The translations under genes and the position numbers were made by a program. Positions 25,264 to 37,800 of a DNA stretch of 64,000 nt are shown piece after piece. The notes under the pieces were generated by a model that saw nothing but the letters and a program-made list of their open reading frames with translations, made no database searches and was not told the origin of the DNA. This stretch comes from Spirodela intermedia. Its lineage: Eukaryota > Streptophyta > Magnoliopsida > Alismatales > Araceae. The stretch covers positions 684,501-748,500 of the forward strand of contig LR746275.1 in NCBI GenBank assembly GCA_902729315.2, given 5' to 3'. Within the stretch, counting starts at the first letter, position 1. Every line of letters starts with the position of its first letter.

Positions 25264-28067
25264 CTATGAATTCCTTACTAATGAAACAGCTAACGTCTTT
25301 AGCTTGTTTTTTGATATGGATACCTCTTTCTCAACTAGTTTATTGTAGTTTGAAAATAAAACTTCAATAATATCACCCCCAAAATGCCTCACGAGCAAAG
25401 GCTGTACCATTGCTCGTGTCATATTTGTAATGAATACTCCTGTACTCTGTTTGGCATGCTCTTGCACTGATTTTAGCTCCACATCAAATAGTTTTATGCA
25501 GTCTATAGAGAATGAACCCTCTTTATGGATCTCTTGTTCCACCTCTAGAGGTAAAGGTGCGTAGAATGGCAAATTGAAAGAGTTGAAGTTCTCCTCCTGG
25601 ATGTAAGCCTAAATGTAAAAGTTTATAGTCAAGAAATTACCAAAAACTTTAATAAAGATGAAAGAAGTTGTAAAAACTAAATAATCCTTCATATCATATA
25701 TGCCTTTTTTGAATTTTTTGGAAAAGAGCTGAATATATTTAGATCAAAGTATATACAAGTTTTGGATATTTGAAGCAAAATATAGAATTAACTCCGATTT
25801 CTCTAAGATTCAAGTATCAAAATGGATGCTAATATTCATCAAATTTATTTCATGTTTCTCTGAAAATTTTTCATTTGCATGTATCCTATCCCCAAAAACA
25901 TGCAGGACCATATCATTTTAAAGAATATGGATGTGAAAATGTAGTTACATTGTTATTATAAACTAAATATATAGGAATATGAAAGCTTTCTTTATTATAA
26001 AATGTGAGTAGTTGTTTCCAACATTATTCCATCTTGACATAACTATGTAAATTCAAAGAGCACTACGTTGACATAAATCTGTATTTATTTGGTGGATGAG
26101 TTAGTGAGGATGGTTTATATATAATTTAAACATTAATACACCAACACTTTTCCAGACAGCCTACCCAATATTCAGAAAACGAAGCCCATATAAAGGAGAG
26201 TTTTAAGGGAAGAAATATAGAAAGAACTTGTAGAAATTAAATTATTAAATTTATCTATCAACAACTTGAATGAGTTGTTAAGATCCCATCAATGTGTGTC
26301 CACACATTAACCGAAAAATACAGCCTTTAATGAGCGACTTCGACTCAAGTGTCTACAGAATATCTAAATATAAGGAGAGTATTAACGACTCACTAACATC
26401 AAAGAATGCATTAAATACAAAGAAAAAAACTAGAACACATCAAGTCAAGCCAAGCAACAAAATGACATCAACAAATGTCAACATCTACAGTGTAGGAACT
26501 TAAAAGTAGAAGCGAAGTAGAGATTTAGTTTATTTTCAATTCTCTCTTATATACTTGCAAATTGGCCATTGTGAAGAAAGAGCGAATTTAAATTTTACAA
26601 AGTCTATTCATCTCATGTGAAAATTTCTTCATGACCTATGTAATATAGGCCTTGCATCTAAGAATTTAAATCATTTTTATCCTGTTGTTCCAAACTGTTC
26701 TAAGTTATTTTCTAAAACTTTCCAGATATTCAGAAGCTTGCCCCACAGAGATAAGATCGAGCCACCTTGCGTTGAAGGCAAACAAGGACAGTCTGAATAA
26801 CATTAAAATTTTCAACATGTTGACTGGTAATTAGAGGAAGTCTGGAATTTTTTCGAAATATATAAATATTGTTATCACACAAATCTGTCTCACATTCATT
26901 GATCTTAACTGACGTAATAAATTGAACGAAAGATGTTCATTCTCTTTTAGTTATGTCTTCTGTGAAATGAAATAGTATGTTCTCTTGAAAGGGTACCCCT
27001 TCTGCGACTCCAATTTATTAAAATAGGGTTGCCACCTAAAAATTTGGTTTAATTTACATGCTCGTCACAGATTTAAAAAGTATATTGAATAAATATCAGG
27101 CAATCATAGACAAAAGCATATTTACCTAAATTTGGGTAAAGTATATAAACATAAATAAAGTTAGCAACACGAACCTCTTGAACCAGATCCCGAAGCACTC
27201 GAGATAACAGAATCCATATCAGAACACTGCATTCCTGGATGGGATCCAAACTTGTTCGGACTGCTATAGTCAGTACCATCCGTCCACCAGGAACTGTTTC
27301 TACTGATCTACACCTTAGAAAACTTGAGAAGTCAATTCGGAACTGCCTTGTGTATGCTTGAACCACAGAAGGTGGACTTTCTTCGGAAATGTAAATGTTC
27401 CCTTTGTTCAAAACCATGCCGCGTTCTGCTTGGGCCTTTAAGGGATCCTGTAATTCATCTTCCCATGAATTATTCAAGAGAATAAAAACTTTATCATTCG
27501 AGGCAACCATCTAATTTTCTTCAGATCAGGTCTAATGTCAACCTGGTTCATAGATGAATGACTAAGAGACATAGTGGAATATCCATTGTGCACTCATAGT
27601 ATATTAAAAATTTGTGATATTTATCTATCTGGTGAATTTGAAGGGGAACATGGCGATGGATTTCCATGACTCAGTTCGTCAGCCTATACGTCACTCCAAC
27701 GGTAACATGTTAGAAAAGTCTTCTTAGCGGGGATGGAGTAGAAAGGGAGAATATAACAGCGATTCCCAAACAATCCTAGAATGATGGAGATGAATTACTT
27801 GTATTAGAATACTATTCTTTGCCTTCATAGCAGATAAACTAAAACATAACGCACATCAGACGATCGGCCTAACCTCTTCTATGATAGTCCTCTGCAGAAA
27901 ACATAACGCACATCAGACGCCATTAGTAAACGCTAAAAGAAGACCAGGGGAGAGTAGTTGTAGTAGCTCTTCTTCGTGCCAGAAACCTGAATGGAAGAAT
28001 TTCTGGCATAGCTGGTCTCAGCATCCCCTCCTTTCGTAAAAGCCAGGTGACGGCCAGCAGCCTCCAT
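25264..28067 (-). pseudogene. SABATH family carboxyl methyltransferase pseudogene (SAM-binding core deleted)
   Basis: Exon 1 (28067-27987) starts at ATG and encodes MEAAGRHLAFTKGGDAETSY plus ARNSSIQ, the N-terminus typical of salicylate, jasmonate, IAA and purine-alkaloid methyltransferases; it ends in CAG then a GT donor. Next comes only about 30 nt resembling exon 2 (27893-27863, RTIIEEVRPI). The exon that should carry the SAM-binding motif and most of the substrate pocket is absent. A long exon from at most 27510 to 27175 reads ELQDPLKAQAERGMVLNKGN and continues through SPPSVVQAY and VPGGRMVLT, ending before a GT donor. A 1.57-kb intron follows, then the last exon (25608-25264, FNLPFYAPLPLEVEQEIHKE ... 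PLLVRHFGGDIIEVLF) to a TAG stop. These enzymes methylate small carboxylic acids with SAM; without the core this copy should be inactive. Confidence 0.88.
27841..27919. repeat. 22-bp direct repeat flanking the exon 2 remnant
   Basis: AAACATAACGCACATCAGAC followed by G occurs at 27842-27862 and again at 27899-27919, on either side of the exon 2 remnant of the methyltransferase pseudogene. Confidence 0.9.
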
Positions 28068-28142
28068 TGTCTTTCTGCTGTCGCCGACCTTGAGAAGATC
28101 TCGTGCAGGGTGGAGGGGGGGAGATGTTCGGATTATATTCAT

Positions 28143-28365
28143 GGAAATACGAGACCTTTCGTCTTCGTAGGATACGTCTCTTCCACGTTACCCTGGAGAT
28201 TTGATTAACCGGAAAACTTTTGTGGAGACTTCCAAGATGCTGCGGAAAAGGTGTGTGCGGGTAATATAATCGGCTAAATTAAGGTGTTAATGTCGCTAAG
28301 GTCAGATATGCGCAAGTGGACGCTATCTAATTCTCCATTATGACGTCAAGGAACAACGTTCACTG

Positions 28366-28403
<38 letters not shown>

Positions 28404-28473
28404 AAAATTGCCATTTACAAGTGGACGTTATATCAAATTCTCCATTATGTCGTCAACAAACAACGTTTACTCG

Positions 28474-28526
<53 letters not shown>

Positions 28527-29341
28527 GAGAGGCAGAGAGAGACAGAGAGACTGCGAAATTGCCATGTCCAAGTGGACAATATATCGAGCTCCGTCTGAGG
28601 AGGAAAATTACCTTTCTGGGATCTTGCAGCGTTCAGACATCCGGATGAAAAGGAAGCACGTGGACTGGAAAGCGAGAGAGAGAGAGAGGGTACAAAATTA
28701 CTACGAATTGGCTATCCTTTTATCAGCTGAACAGGCGTTGACTCCATCCTCCGTTTTGTAAATCTCACGCAAAGATTTTCATTTCCAAATTTGAAGGCTG
28801 TGTTTGCTTGCTTGCGTGAGGATGGTGTCCATCCGGATGTGAATCCGACCCTCAGTTTTCTTACAGACGGCAGGATTGTCGAATTATTTATTATCAAATT
28901 ACGCGCTTCGGAAAGAGCATTAAGTTGTGGTTTCTGAACCATCCTGATATTTTATTGGCCGGAAACTGGCCGGAAACTAGATCATTGAAAAGCTAATTAG
29001 AAGAGGAACAAGATGTAATAAACAATGCATTGAAATTTGTGATTTAATTTTTTTATAAATCTACAAAGTTAATTGTTTAGTTTTTCTGGTTTTTAGCACG
29101 TGTGTGAGCCAATACAGATAACCCTGAAGTCGTTGATTCCCAGGGGTTGGTCTGGCATCTACAGGAAAATGAGTCTCAATTTACTTCTTCACCATTTTAC
29201 GATTGAAATCGTTGGAAAAGCCATTTTTGTCCACATCCTTCAGTAAACCAACTGTGCTACTGCGCCGACAAGATCGCCAGTGGGCGCACGCAGTAACATC
29301 ATAATCAGTGAGTCAACGAACCTCTTGAATGGAAGGATGCA
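28143..29341. other. Upstream region of the methyltransferase pseudogene; no gene seen
   Basis: Contains the GA-rich minisatellite at 28310-28690 and otherwise unrecognised sequence up to the truncated family 2 LTR at 29342. A minus-strand frame at 28712-28942 has no recognisable domain. Confidence 0.55.
28310..28690. repeat. Composite repeat: non-repetitive blocks alternating with (GA)n runs
   Basis: AAGTGGAC recurs at 28314, 28419 and 28570, in the first two units followed by ATTCTCCATTATG and CAACGTT. Long (GA)n tracts at 28369-28402 and 28479-28551 separate the units, with a shorter one near 28674-28688. This looks like segmental duplication driven by the microsatellites. Confidence 0.8.
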
Positions 29342-30412
29342 TTGGTTCTGGCTCGTCAGCACAGCTGCAGGGTCTCTTTTGACTTCGGCGGCAGGTCGGC
29401 GTTCGTCGGCAAACAGCCAGCGACTGGGCAGAGCGGCGGAGGGCAGCTTCGGCGAGTTTATGGTGGAGTTCTGGAGGAAGAGGTGGCAGTTGAACCGGGA
29501 GTCGAGAGACTCCGGTGGAGTGCTCAGCGACGGCTCGTGGGGAGGTAAAGCAAGCCCCTTTCATCATGACGGCATGACGGGGTTCTAGTAGAGGCGGCGG
29601 CGGATGCAGCGGCAACCGCGACCGTTTCGTCTGGTGACGGCGGCGAACTCCTGGGCGGCAATGAGATAGCCGGCAGCGGCAGTAGTCTCAGGCGGCAGTT
29701 GGAATTCTCGGACAGCAGCATCACGAGGAACGAAGTCCTCAAAGGGGGTATCGACGGCCTTCCTCTTCCTCCTTCCCTCCCTATCCTAGATCACGGAGAA
29801 GGTACTCACAAAATGATAATTTCTCTCAAAAATACGGCGCTCTTTGAGGGGGGGTCTTACCTCCCCTTATATGGGGGCCCACAAGTGGGCTAAGGGGAGG
29901 TGGGCCCACTTGAGACCCTCAAGCCCATAAACCACAAAGGCTACAAAAGGGGCTTATTGGGCCTCTTAAAGAGAGACCCAATAAGCTCCCCTAAATGAAG
30001 AAAGAGGAGGGCCCTCTTATGGTGCTTAAGTGGGCCTTAAATGAAGACCCAAATAAGCCCCAAAAGAGGCCCAAAAAAGGAAGACACATAGGTCCCCCCC
30101 CCCCCCCTTAGGGTTTTAATTGGGCCTCAAAGAAAGACCCAATAAAACCCTAAAGGAGAGACAAACAATAACACACACATAGAATTGGGCCCACTAATAC
30201 ATAAATGCGAGGCCCAACAAGTCAATGTGAGAATACCAAGAAAGATAAGGGTGAGCTCGAGCTTGTCGTCGTCACAGAGGTGGAATGTTGTCATCCCAAA
30301 GGGCTAGGCCGTGTAGTGAAAGCCAGGCTCCTTCGTCTTCGTGCATTGATCGGGCTGAACTCGGACTGCTAGTATCTCCTGAGTTGATGGAGATGGGTCC
30401 TGCTCACCATCA
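29342..30412 (-). mobile_element. Truncated family 2 LTR inserted in the minus-strand gag pseudogene
   Basis: The right end is the intact family 2 start (plus strand ...CTCACCATCA at 30403-30412), with the TATA region (CCTTATATGGGGG) near 29868. The left side breaks off at about 29342, so the minisatellite half is missing. The next bases (30413 on) are gag sequence, so it interrupted a gag copy; the gag remainder on the far side is gone. Confidence 0.82.
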
Positions 30413-32286
30413 TTTTCGTTTCTCAACTCATCAAATTTTTCATCTTCCCAAAGCTATCTTCTAATTTTGGTATATGATATACATTATCATCCTCACTATC
30501 AATATCCATTGCTGTAAAATTATGATTAAATTTATTAATTTTGTCTCCCACATCTCCCAAATCAACTAATTTTTCCTCACTTGAAATATATTTTTCTTCA
30601 TTTCTATCCTTACTCACTTCTAATAAAATTTGGATGATTCTTCTATAATCAACTATTGTTTCTTCATCTAAGGAATTTTTCTCCTCATCATGCTCACTAT
30701 ATTCATTCATCAATTGTGAGTAATAAATAATTTTATTTAAATTTTGTGTTACTAAATTTTCAATCTTAATATTTTTATTTACTTCTAATGACTCATCTAT
30801 TTCTTCTAATAATTGAAAATAAGGATCAAGTAAAATATTCTCACTCAACGTATTCACTATCCTAATATTTTCATTTTGTGAGTTTTTTCTTAAATTTATC
30901 TAGTTAGTCTCTCCTTGCTAAAATCCTACTATTGGTCAGTTTCTTAAATTTTCTTTGGGCTGACTAGGTGGCTGTCCCTCTTCTTTCTTATTCTCAAAAG
31001 CATCTATAATTTGTTTTTGGTGCAACATCATTTGATTTATAATTTGTTGCATCATTTGACTCATTTTCTATATCATTTCCATAGCATCAAATTAGATTTG
31101 AGAGGGTTGATTTTTCTAAAATCTATATTCCTATTTTAGATGAAATTTAAAATTTAAATTGGATCTAAGTGCTTTTGAATTTTGAACATTATTTGAGTTT
31201 TTCCATGAAAAATTTATTCCCTCAATTAGGATTATAAGAATTAGAAAAATATTCCCTATTTTTACTAAAATTGTGGGTTACTTACACTTGCTCTTGCCTA
31301 AGATGAAATGATTGATCTAAATTATAATATTAAAATTCGAAATGATCATTTTCACCATATATAAGACATGCACTATATGCATTCAATTGAAGGTTATGAG
31401 GCTTTCTAATATTCTCAATAAGTAAATCAAGTTTTTCTAATCTTTGATGAATCTAATTAACCTCTTTTCTTAAATTAAAATCATCATCATAATGCAATTC
31501 ATAAATTCCTCTCTTTTTATCCCTATCATATAATTCAAAAGAGGCATGATTTCTAGAATTTTTACTTAAATTCTCATAAAGACTATAAATCTCATCAAGG
31601 GTTTTCTCCATAAAAGCTCCTCTACATATAGAATCAATCATTTTTTTATATTATTTTAATAATCTATCATAAAAAATTCAATTGAGCTGCCACTTGGGTA
31701 AAGTATGATGAAGACACTTTCTAAGTAAATCTTTGAATGTTTCCCATGTCTCATGTAAAGTTTCTCTCAGTCTTTAAAAAAAATTCTATATACATTTTCT
31801 CATATTTTGAGTTTTTCCTAAGGGATAAATTTTTTAAAGAAAGGCTTGTTCTATGTCTTTCACTTAGTTAATTCTCTATGTGGATAGCCAATGATTAACT
31901 TTATCCCTAAGTGTATGAGAAAATAATTTCATCTTAATAATTTTTGGTATAACTTGAGGGAGATTAACTAAATCACAAACCACATGAAATTGTTATAAAT
32001 GTTGATGAGGTTCCTCTAAAGGCAATCCATGAAAGCTAGGGAGCATTTAAAAACTTCTTGGATTTATTTCAAATTTAATAGTGGATGCTAATGGGACTCT
32101 AATATTGGATGCTCTTTGAACTGAATGAGAAATATAATAATTTTTCATGGCCATAGGATTGTTCTCAATTTGACTTGTACTTCTTTTAGGATCCATCAAA
32201 ATTAATTTTTCTTTCGGATTTTTAGTTTTGAATGAAATAGTGAAAGGATTTTCTAGCCTTGGATGCAAGGGTCTTTTACCATACAT
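30413..32286 (-). pseudogene. Decayed Athila/Tat-type gag (second gag copy)
   Basis: On the minus strand it parallels the intact gag at 41584-44103, from MYGKRPLHPRLENPF (ATG at 32286) through AFMEKTLDEIYSLYENLSKN (about 31600) to LGDVGDKINKFNHNF and DNVYHIPKL (about 30480). Several stops and frameshifts separate the open pieces (32295-32047, 31641-31453, 30857-30423). The zinc-knuckle segment reads C-x2-Y-x4-H followed by a stop, so the histidine survives here but the second cysteine does not. The C-terminal part is missing beyond the family 2 insertion at 30412. It encodes a capsid-type structural protein of a Ty3/gypsy retrotransposon. Confidence 0.88.
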
Positions 32287-32473
32287 AAAAATCAATAAAT
32301 TTGAGGAAAAAGTTTAATAATTGTAACCCTCCTTCAATATGCTTCAGTTCTTGCCTTGTTTCTCTTCTTTCTCCTTTTCTTTTTTCTTTGACAAGAAGAA
32401 AATAAAATAAGAGTTAAGTTTTTTTATGTACTCTAAGAGAAAAATAAAAAAATATTAAATATTATTTAATACA

Positions 32474-32488
32474 TCCCCAGCAATGACC
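32474..32488 (-). other. Decayed primer-binding site and inversion breakpoint
   Basis: TCCCCAGCAATGAC matches the reverse complement of the primer site at 41375-41392 with three transitions over 14 bases. Similarity then stops abruptly inside the site, and unrelated sequence starts where a minus-strand LTR should follow. Confidence 0.7.
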
Positions 32489-32499
32489 GACCCTCAAGC

Positions 32500-32665
32500 A
32501 CGATGTAGGGAACATTGTCGCTCAGTGTTGAGTGTGCACACTCGCCAAGCAGATAAGGAAGAATGTTGGACTCTACATGCCACTTCTAGTGCTGACCCGC
32601 CCATTGACTTCATTTTGGGACTCCTACGCACTACACAACGCCATGACTCGATCATGGTGGTCATT
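32500..32665 (+). pseudogene. Ty3/gypsy integrase fragment (chromovirus-like)
   Basis: The plus-strand frame reads DPPIDFILGLLRTTQRHDSI then MVV, closely resembling the start of the integrase catalytic core of chromovirus-type gypsy elements, where the Asp before FILG is the first catalytic residue. Upstream, RCREHCR resembles the end of the H2C2 zinc finger. It then runs into TKGLAMI, which is the family 1 polypurine-tract leader. It is far too short to function. Athila/Tat integrases have a different motif here, so the source was probably another lineage. Confidence 0.65.
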
Positions 32666-32686
32666 ACTAAGGGACTAGCAATGATT

Positions 32687-32700
32687 TAAGTTGGGGGATA
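32687..32700 (+). other. Polypurine tract before LTR 32701
   Basis: The tract AAGTTGGGGGATA abuts the LTR start and is preceded by CTAAGGGACTAGCAATGATT, the same leader as at 45674-45693. It marks 32701 as a true 3' LTR. Confidence 0.85.
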
Positions 32701-34324
32701 TGATAAGTCTTCATTATCATGAGTTAATAATTAGTAAATAATATAGTTTTAGCCTTAACTCATGATAAATAGACTTATATTTGTGTTAAAGTATGATTTG
32801 TGGTTTTTAGTTGATTAACGTGAATTTTTGGGTAATTATGTGATTTTATACGATTTTTACAATCTTACTTTTGAGATAAATAAAAAACAAGAAATAAAAA
32901 TATTATAAAATGGGGGGACCCATCGGCCAGTCGGGCCCGCAAGCGGGTCGGAAGCATAGTTAGGGAGTAGCCGCGAGCAGGGACTTGAGCGGCTTGGCTT
33001 GGACCGATAGGGGCACATGTGCACCACTCTCCTTCCATGTCACTAGTGGCTAGCTGGCTATGGGGCAAGGAGTGGTCGTACACACGAGAATAGTGACTTT
33101 GCTTATAAAGCTAAAATTACTATATATTTGCCTGAAAAATCGACACACAACCAATGTGGGACTAAACCCGCGTCACACCTTCCTCAGAGGTGGGCGACCG
33201 GCGAGGGTTCGAATCCTCCTAGAGTCAAAATTCATATATTTTTATCTGATTATCGCGACTTTCTTGTAGATCACTAGTGAAGGATTAAGCAACGAGAATC
33301 GTTGGATCATCAGCAAAAATCTTGTCAACGCGATTCACAGAGCATTGCTACTAAAATTGCTAAATGATTCGCGATAAAAGGATTGCAATCCATCAGGTAA
33401 ATCATCTCCGATTGATCGACGAACAAGCCATTGTCGGGAAGAAGACGATCTGCCAAGAGATGAGTTGCCACCTCCTGAGAGCGTACCAGATGTGATGAAG
33501 AGCCTCCTCTTGTTGCGCGGACTTGAGAATGAAGCTTCCTGACACGCACCCCACCTCCATCCAACTCCTCTCTGTCGGGTGACAGCTGCCGGAGAGCTGC
33601 AAAGTTGCTATTTTTCTGCTCCGTTGGGTGACGCCGTCGGAAGACGATCAACAACCCACTTCATTGATCTCTAGACTTCGCGAGAAAATCTAGAGATTGC
33701 CCACGTCGTCTTTGTCCAAGGAGAGCTTTCGAGGCCGTGGACACTACATGACAATCCTCCCAAATGCTCAAGATTTCGGTGCATCGCCGACGCATTAGTG
33801 TCGCGACGCCGGAACTCTGTTTTCTTGCTTTCAATTTACTTTATACTTTATTTAGTGATAATTTTTGTGTTTTTAAGTTACCAAAATATATTTTGTTCAA
33901 TTACGATTCTTCAGGCTTTTACAAATCTTAATTTGATTAATTAAATCATTTGTAATTGCATACGCAAGAATCACTGGGCAAAACTCTATTTTCATCTGAT
34001 TCACATCCGCCCGGCGCTGACATCATCTCGATGTCCGCACCCTTATTTCTTTTTTTTCGTAAATTTTAAATATATTTCTTTTTTATTTCCTAGTATAAAA
34101 TTCATAGAAAATCATATTCATTGAGAAAAACTATAAATAATTACTAGATATTATATTACATCCCTGTGATCGACCTGGAAAATTATCACTATTTTTGGAA
34201 GTTTTATTAAATTATAATTGATATATTTATTTAGAAATACTTCTAAATATCTAAAAATTCATATTTTCTAGTTTTATAAATTTTATATTTGTGTGATTTA
34301 ATATACAACGACTGAGTCATGTCA
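32701..34324 (+). mobile_element. Family 1 3' LTR of a rearranged element
   Basis: Runs from TGATAAGTCTTCATTATC to CGACTGAGTCATGTCA. The left neighbour is a polypurine tract and the right neighbour is the truncated LTR G. It has one 144-bp unit and lacks the 115-bp block. It pairs with inverted gag sequence on its left rather than with a normal internal region. Confidence 0.9.
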
Positions 34325-34895
34325 ATTGTCCTCTTTCTGACGATGGTTTATTTGTCGATCAATTGAAGATCTTTTACTCCATAGATTCGTGATTCTTTTA
34401 TCGTGAATTGTTTAGTAATTTTAGTAACAATGCTCCACAAATTGCATTAACGAGATTTTCACCAATGATCTAGTAATTATGGTAGCTTAATCCTTCACCA
34501 TCAATCTACAAAAATTTATGATAATCAAATAAAAATATGAGTTTTTATTTTAGGAGGATTCGAACCCGCACTGATTGCCTACATGTATGAGAGAGATTGA
34601 AATAAATACTCTAATGTCATTATCAAATGATGTCATCATGATATATCTCTATTATAAATAAGGGGTATTGTAAGTATTAAAAGCATCGAGGCCTTTTGAG
34701 GAAAGGTGTGACATGAGTTTAGTCTCACATTGCTTGTGCACCAAAGTTTAGAGCAAATATATAGTAATATTATATTTCCAAGTAAGTCCTTTTCTCCCAC
34801 ATGTATGACCACTCCTTACCCCACAATCAACTGGCCACCAGTGACATGGAAGGGGAGTGGTGCACACGTGCCCTCATCAGTCCTAGCCACTCGAG

Positions 34896-37800
34896 TGATG
34901 GTGAGTAGGACTCATCTCCATCAACTCAGGAGGCACCGGCAGTCTGAGTTCAGCCCAATCGATGCGTGAAGATGAAAGAGCTTGGCTTTCGCTATACGGC
35001 TTAGCCCTTTGGGACAACAACATTCCACCTTTGGAATGATGACGAGCTAGAGCTCACACTTATCTTTCTTTGTATTTTTACGTTGACTTGTTGGGCCTTG
35101 CATTTGTGTGTTAGTGGGCCCAATTCTATGTGTGTGTGTTACCAGGCCCAATTCTATGTGTGTGTTAGCGGGCCCAATTCTATATGTGTGTGTCGTTGTT
35201 TATGTCTCCCATTTTTTAAGGTTTTATTGGGTCTCTCTTTTGAGGCCTAATTAAAACTCTAAGGGGGGGGAACCTATGTGTCTTTCCTTTTGGGCCTCTT
35301 TTGGGGCTTATTTGGGTCTTCATTTGAGGCCCACTTAAGCACCGTAAGAGGACCCTCCTCTTTCTCCTTTTAGGGGAGCTTATTAGGTCTCTCTTTAAGA
35401 GGCCCAATAAGCCCCTTTTGTAGCCTTTGTGGCTTATGGGCTTGAGGGTCTCAAACAGGCCCACCTCCCCTTCGCCCACTTATGGGCCCCCATATAAGGG
35501 GAGGTAGGACCCCCCCCCCTCAAGAGAGCGCCGTATTTTTGAGAGAGATTATCATTTTGTGAGTACCTTCTCTGTGATCTAGGATAGGGAGGGAAGGAGG
35601 AAGAGGAAGGCCATCGATACCACCTTCGAGGACTTTGTTCCTCATGACGCTGCTGCTCGATAAGTCCCGCCGCCGCCTGAGACCACTATCGCCGCCGGCC
35701 ATCTCATTGCCGCCCGAGAACTCGCCGCCGTCACTGGACAAAACGGTCGCGGTTGCCACTGCAGCCGCCGCCACCTCTGCTGGAACCCCATCACGCCATT
35801 GTGACGAAAGGGGCTCGCTTCGCCTCCCTACAAGCCATCGCCAAACACTCTGCCGAAGTCTCTCGACTCCTGGTTTGACTGTCGCTTCTTCCTCTAGTAC
35901 TCCACCATAAACTCGCCGGAGCTGCCCTCCACCACTCTGCCCAGTCGCTGGCCATTCGTCGACGAACGCCGACCTGCCGTCGACGTCGGAAGAGACCCTA
36001 CTGCCGTGCCGATGAGCTAGATCTAGAACAAGCTCCGCACAGGCCCCTGCCAGAGTTTCCTGATGATCCGCCGCTGTCGTGCTGTTTCTGGCACCGCCTA
36101 GACCAAGAGGGCTCAACCCTCCCTGATTTTGCCGGCCGGATCATCTCCTTCCTCTGCTCCGCTTCCCAGTGCTGCTAGAGAAGGCTGACCCTTCTAGCGA
36201 CAGCTGGTTTGCCAGCTGATAAGTCTTCATTATCATGAGTTAATAATTAGTAAATAATATAGTTTTAGCCTTAACTCATGATAAATAGACTTATATTTGT
36301 GTTAAAGCATGAAAAGTGGTTTTCAGTTGATTAACGTGAATTTTTGGGTAATTATGTGATTTTATATGATTTTTACAGTCTTAGTTTTGAGATAAATGAA
36401 GAACAAGAAATAAAAATAAAAATATTGCAAAATGGGGGGACCCGCTGGCCAGCCGGGCCCGCAAGCGGGTCGGAAGCGCAGTCGGGGAGTAGCCGCGAGC
36501 AGGGGCTCGAGTGGCTTGCTTGGATCGATAGGGGCACGTGTGTGCCACTCCCCTTCCATGTCACCGGTGGCCAGCCGGCTGTGGGGCAAGGAGTGGTCGT
36601 ACACGCGAGAGGACTTTGCCTAGAAAGCTAACTTTACTATATATTCGCCCGAATAATCCGCGCACAACCGATGTGGGACTAAACCCGCGTCACACCTTGC
36701 TCAGGGGCGGGCGACCGCCGCGGGTTCAAATCCTCCCAGAGTCAAAATTCATATATTTTTAACTGATTATCGCGACTTTCCTGCAGATCGCCGGTGAAGG
36801 ATTAAGCAACCGGAATCGCTAGATCATCGGCGAAAATCTCGTCAACGCGATTCGCGGAGCATTGCTACTAAAATTTCTGAACGATTTGCGATAAAAGGAT
36901 CGCAATCCATCGAGTAAATCATCTCCGATTGATCGACGAACAAGCCGTCGTCGGGAAGAGGATGATCCGCCGGGAGACTAGTCGCCACCTCCTGAGAGCG
37001 TACCAGATGCGATGAAGAGCCTCCTCTTGCTGCGCGGACCTGAGGATGAAGCTCCCTAACACGCGCCTCACCTCCATCCAGCCCCTCTCTGTCAGGTGAC
37101 AGCCGCCGGAGAGCCGCAAAGTCGCCGTTTTTTCCGCTCCGCCAGGTGACAGCCGCCGGAGACGATTCGACGACCCACTTCATTGGTCTCTAGACTTCGT
37201 GAGAAGATCTAGAGATTGCCCACGTCGTCTTTGTCCAAGGAGAGCCTTCGAGGCCGTGGACACTGCACGACGACCCTCCCGAACGCTCAGGATTCCGGTG
37301 CATCGCCGACGCGTCGCCGTCGCGACGCCGGAACTCTGTTTTCCTGCTTTATCTAGAGATTGCCCACGTCGTCTTTGTCCAAGGAGAGCCTTCGAGGCCA
37401 TGGACACTGCACGATGATCCTCCCGAACGCTCAGGATTCCGGTGCATCGTCGACGCATTGCCGTCGCGACGCCGGAACTCTGTTTTCCTGCTTTCAATTT
37501 AATTTACGCTTCATTTAGTGATACTTTCTTGATTTTTATTTACCAAACTATACTTCGTTCAATTACGATTCTTCCGGCTTTTACAGATCTTAATTTGATT
37601 AATTGAGTCGTCTGTAATCGCCTACGTAAGAATTGCCGGGCGGAACTCTGTTTCCGCGTGATTCGCGTTCGCCGGGTGCTGACGTCATCCTGACGTCCGC
37701 ACCCTTATTTCCTTTTTTTGTGAATTTTAAATATATTTCCTTTTTATTTCCTAGTATAAAATTCGTAAGAAAATCGTACTCATTGAGAAAAATTCTGAAT

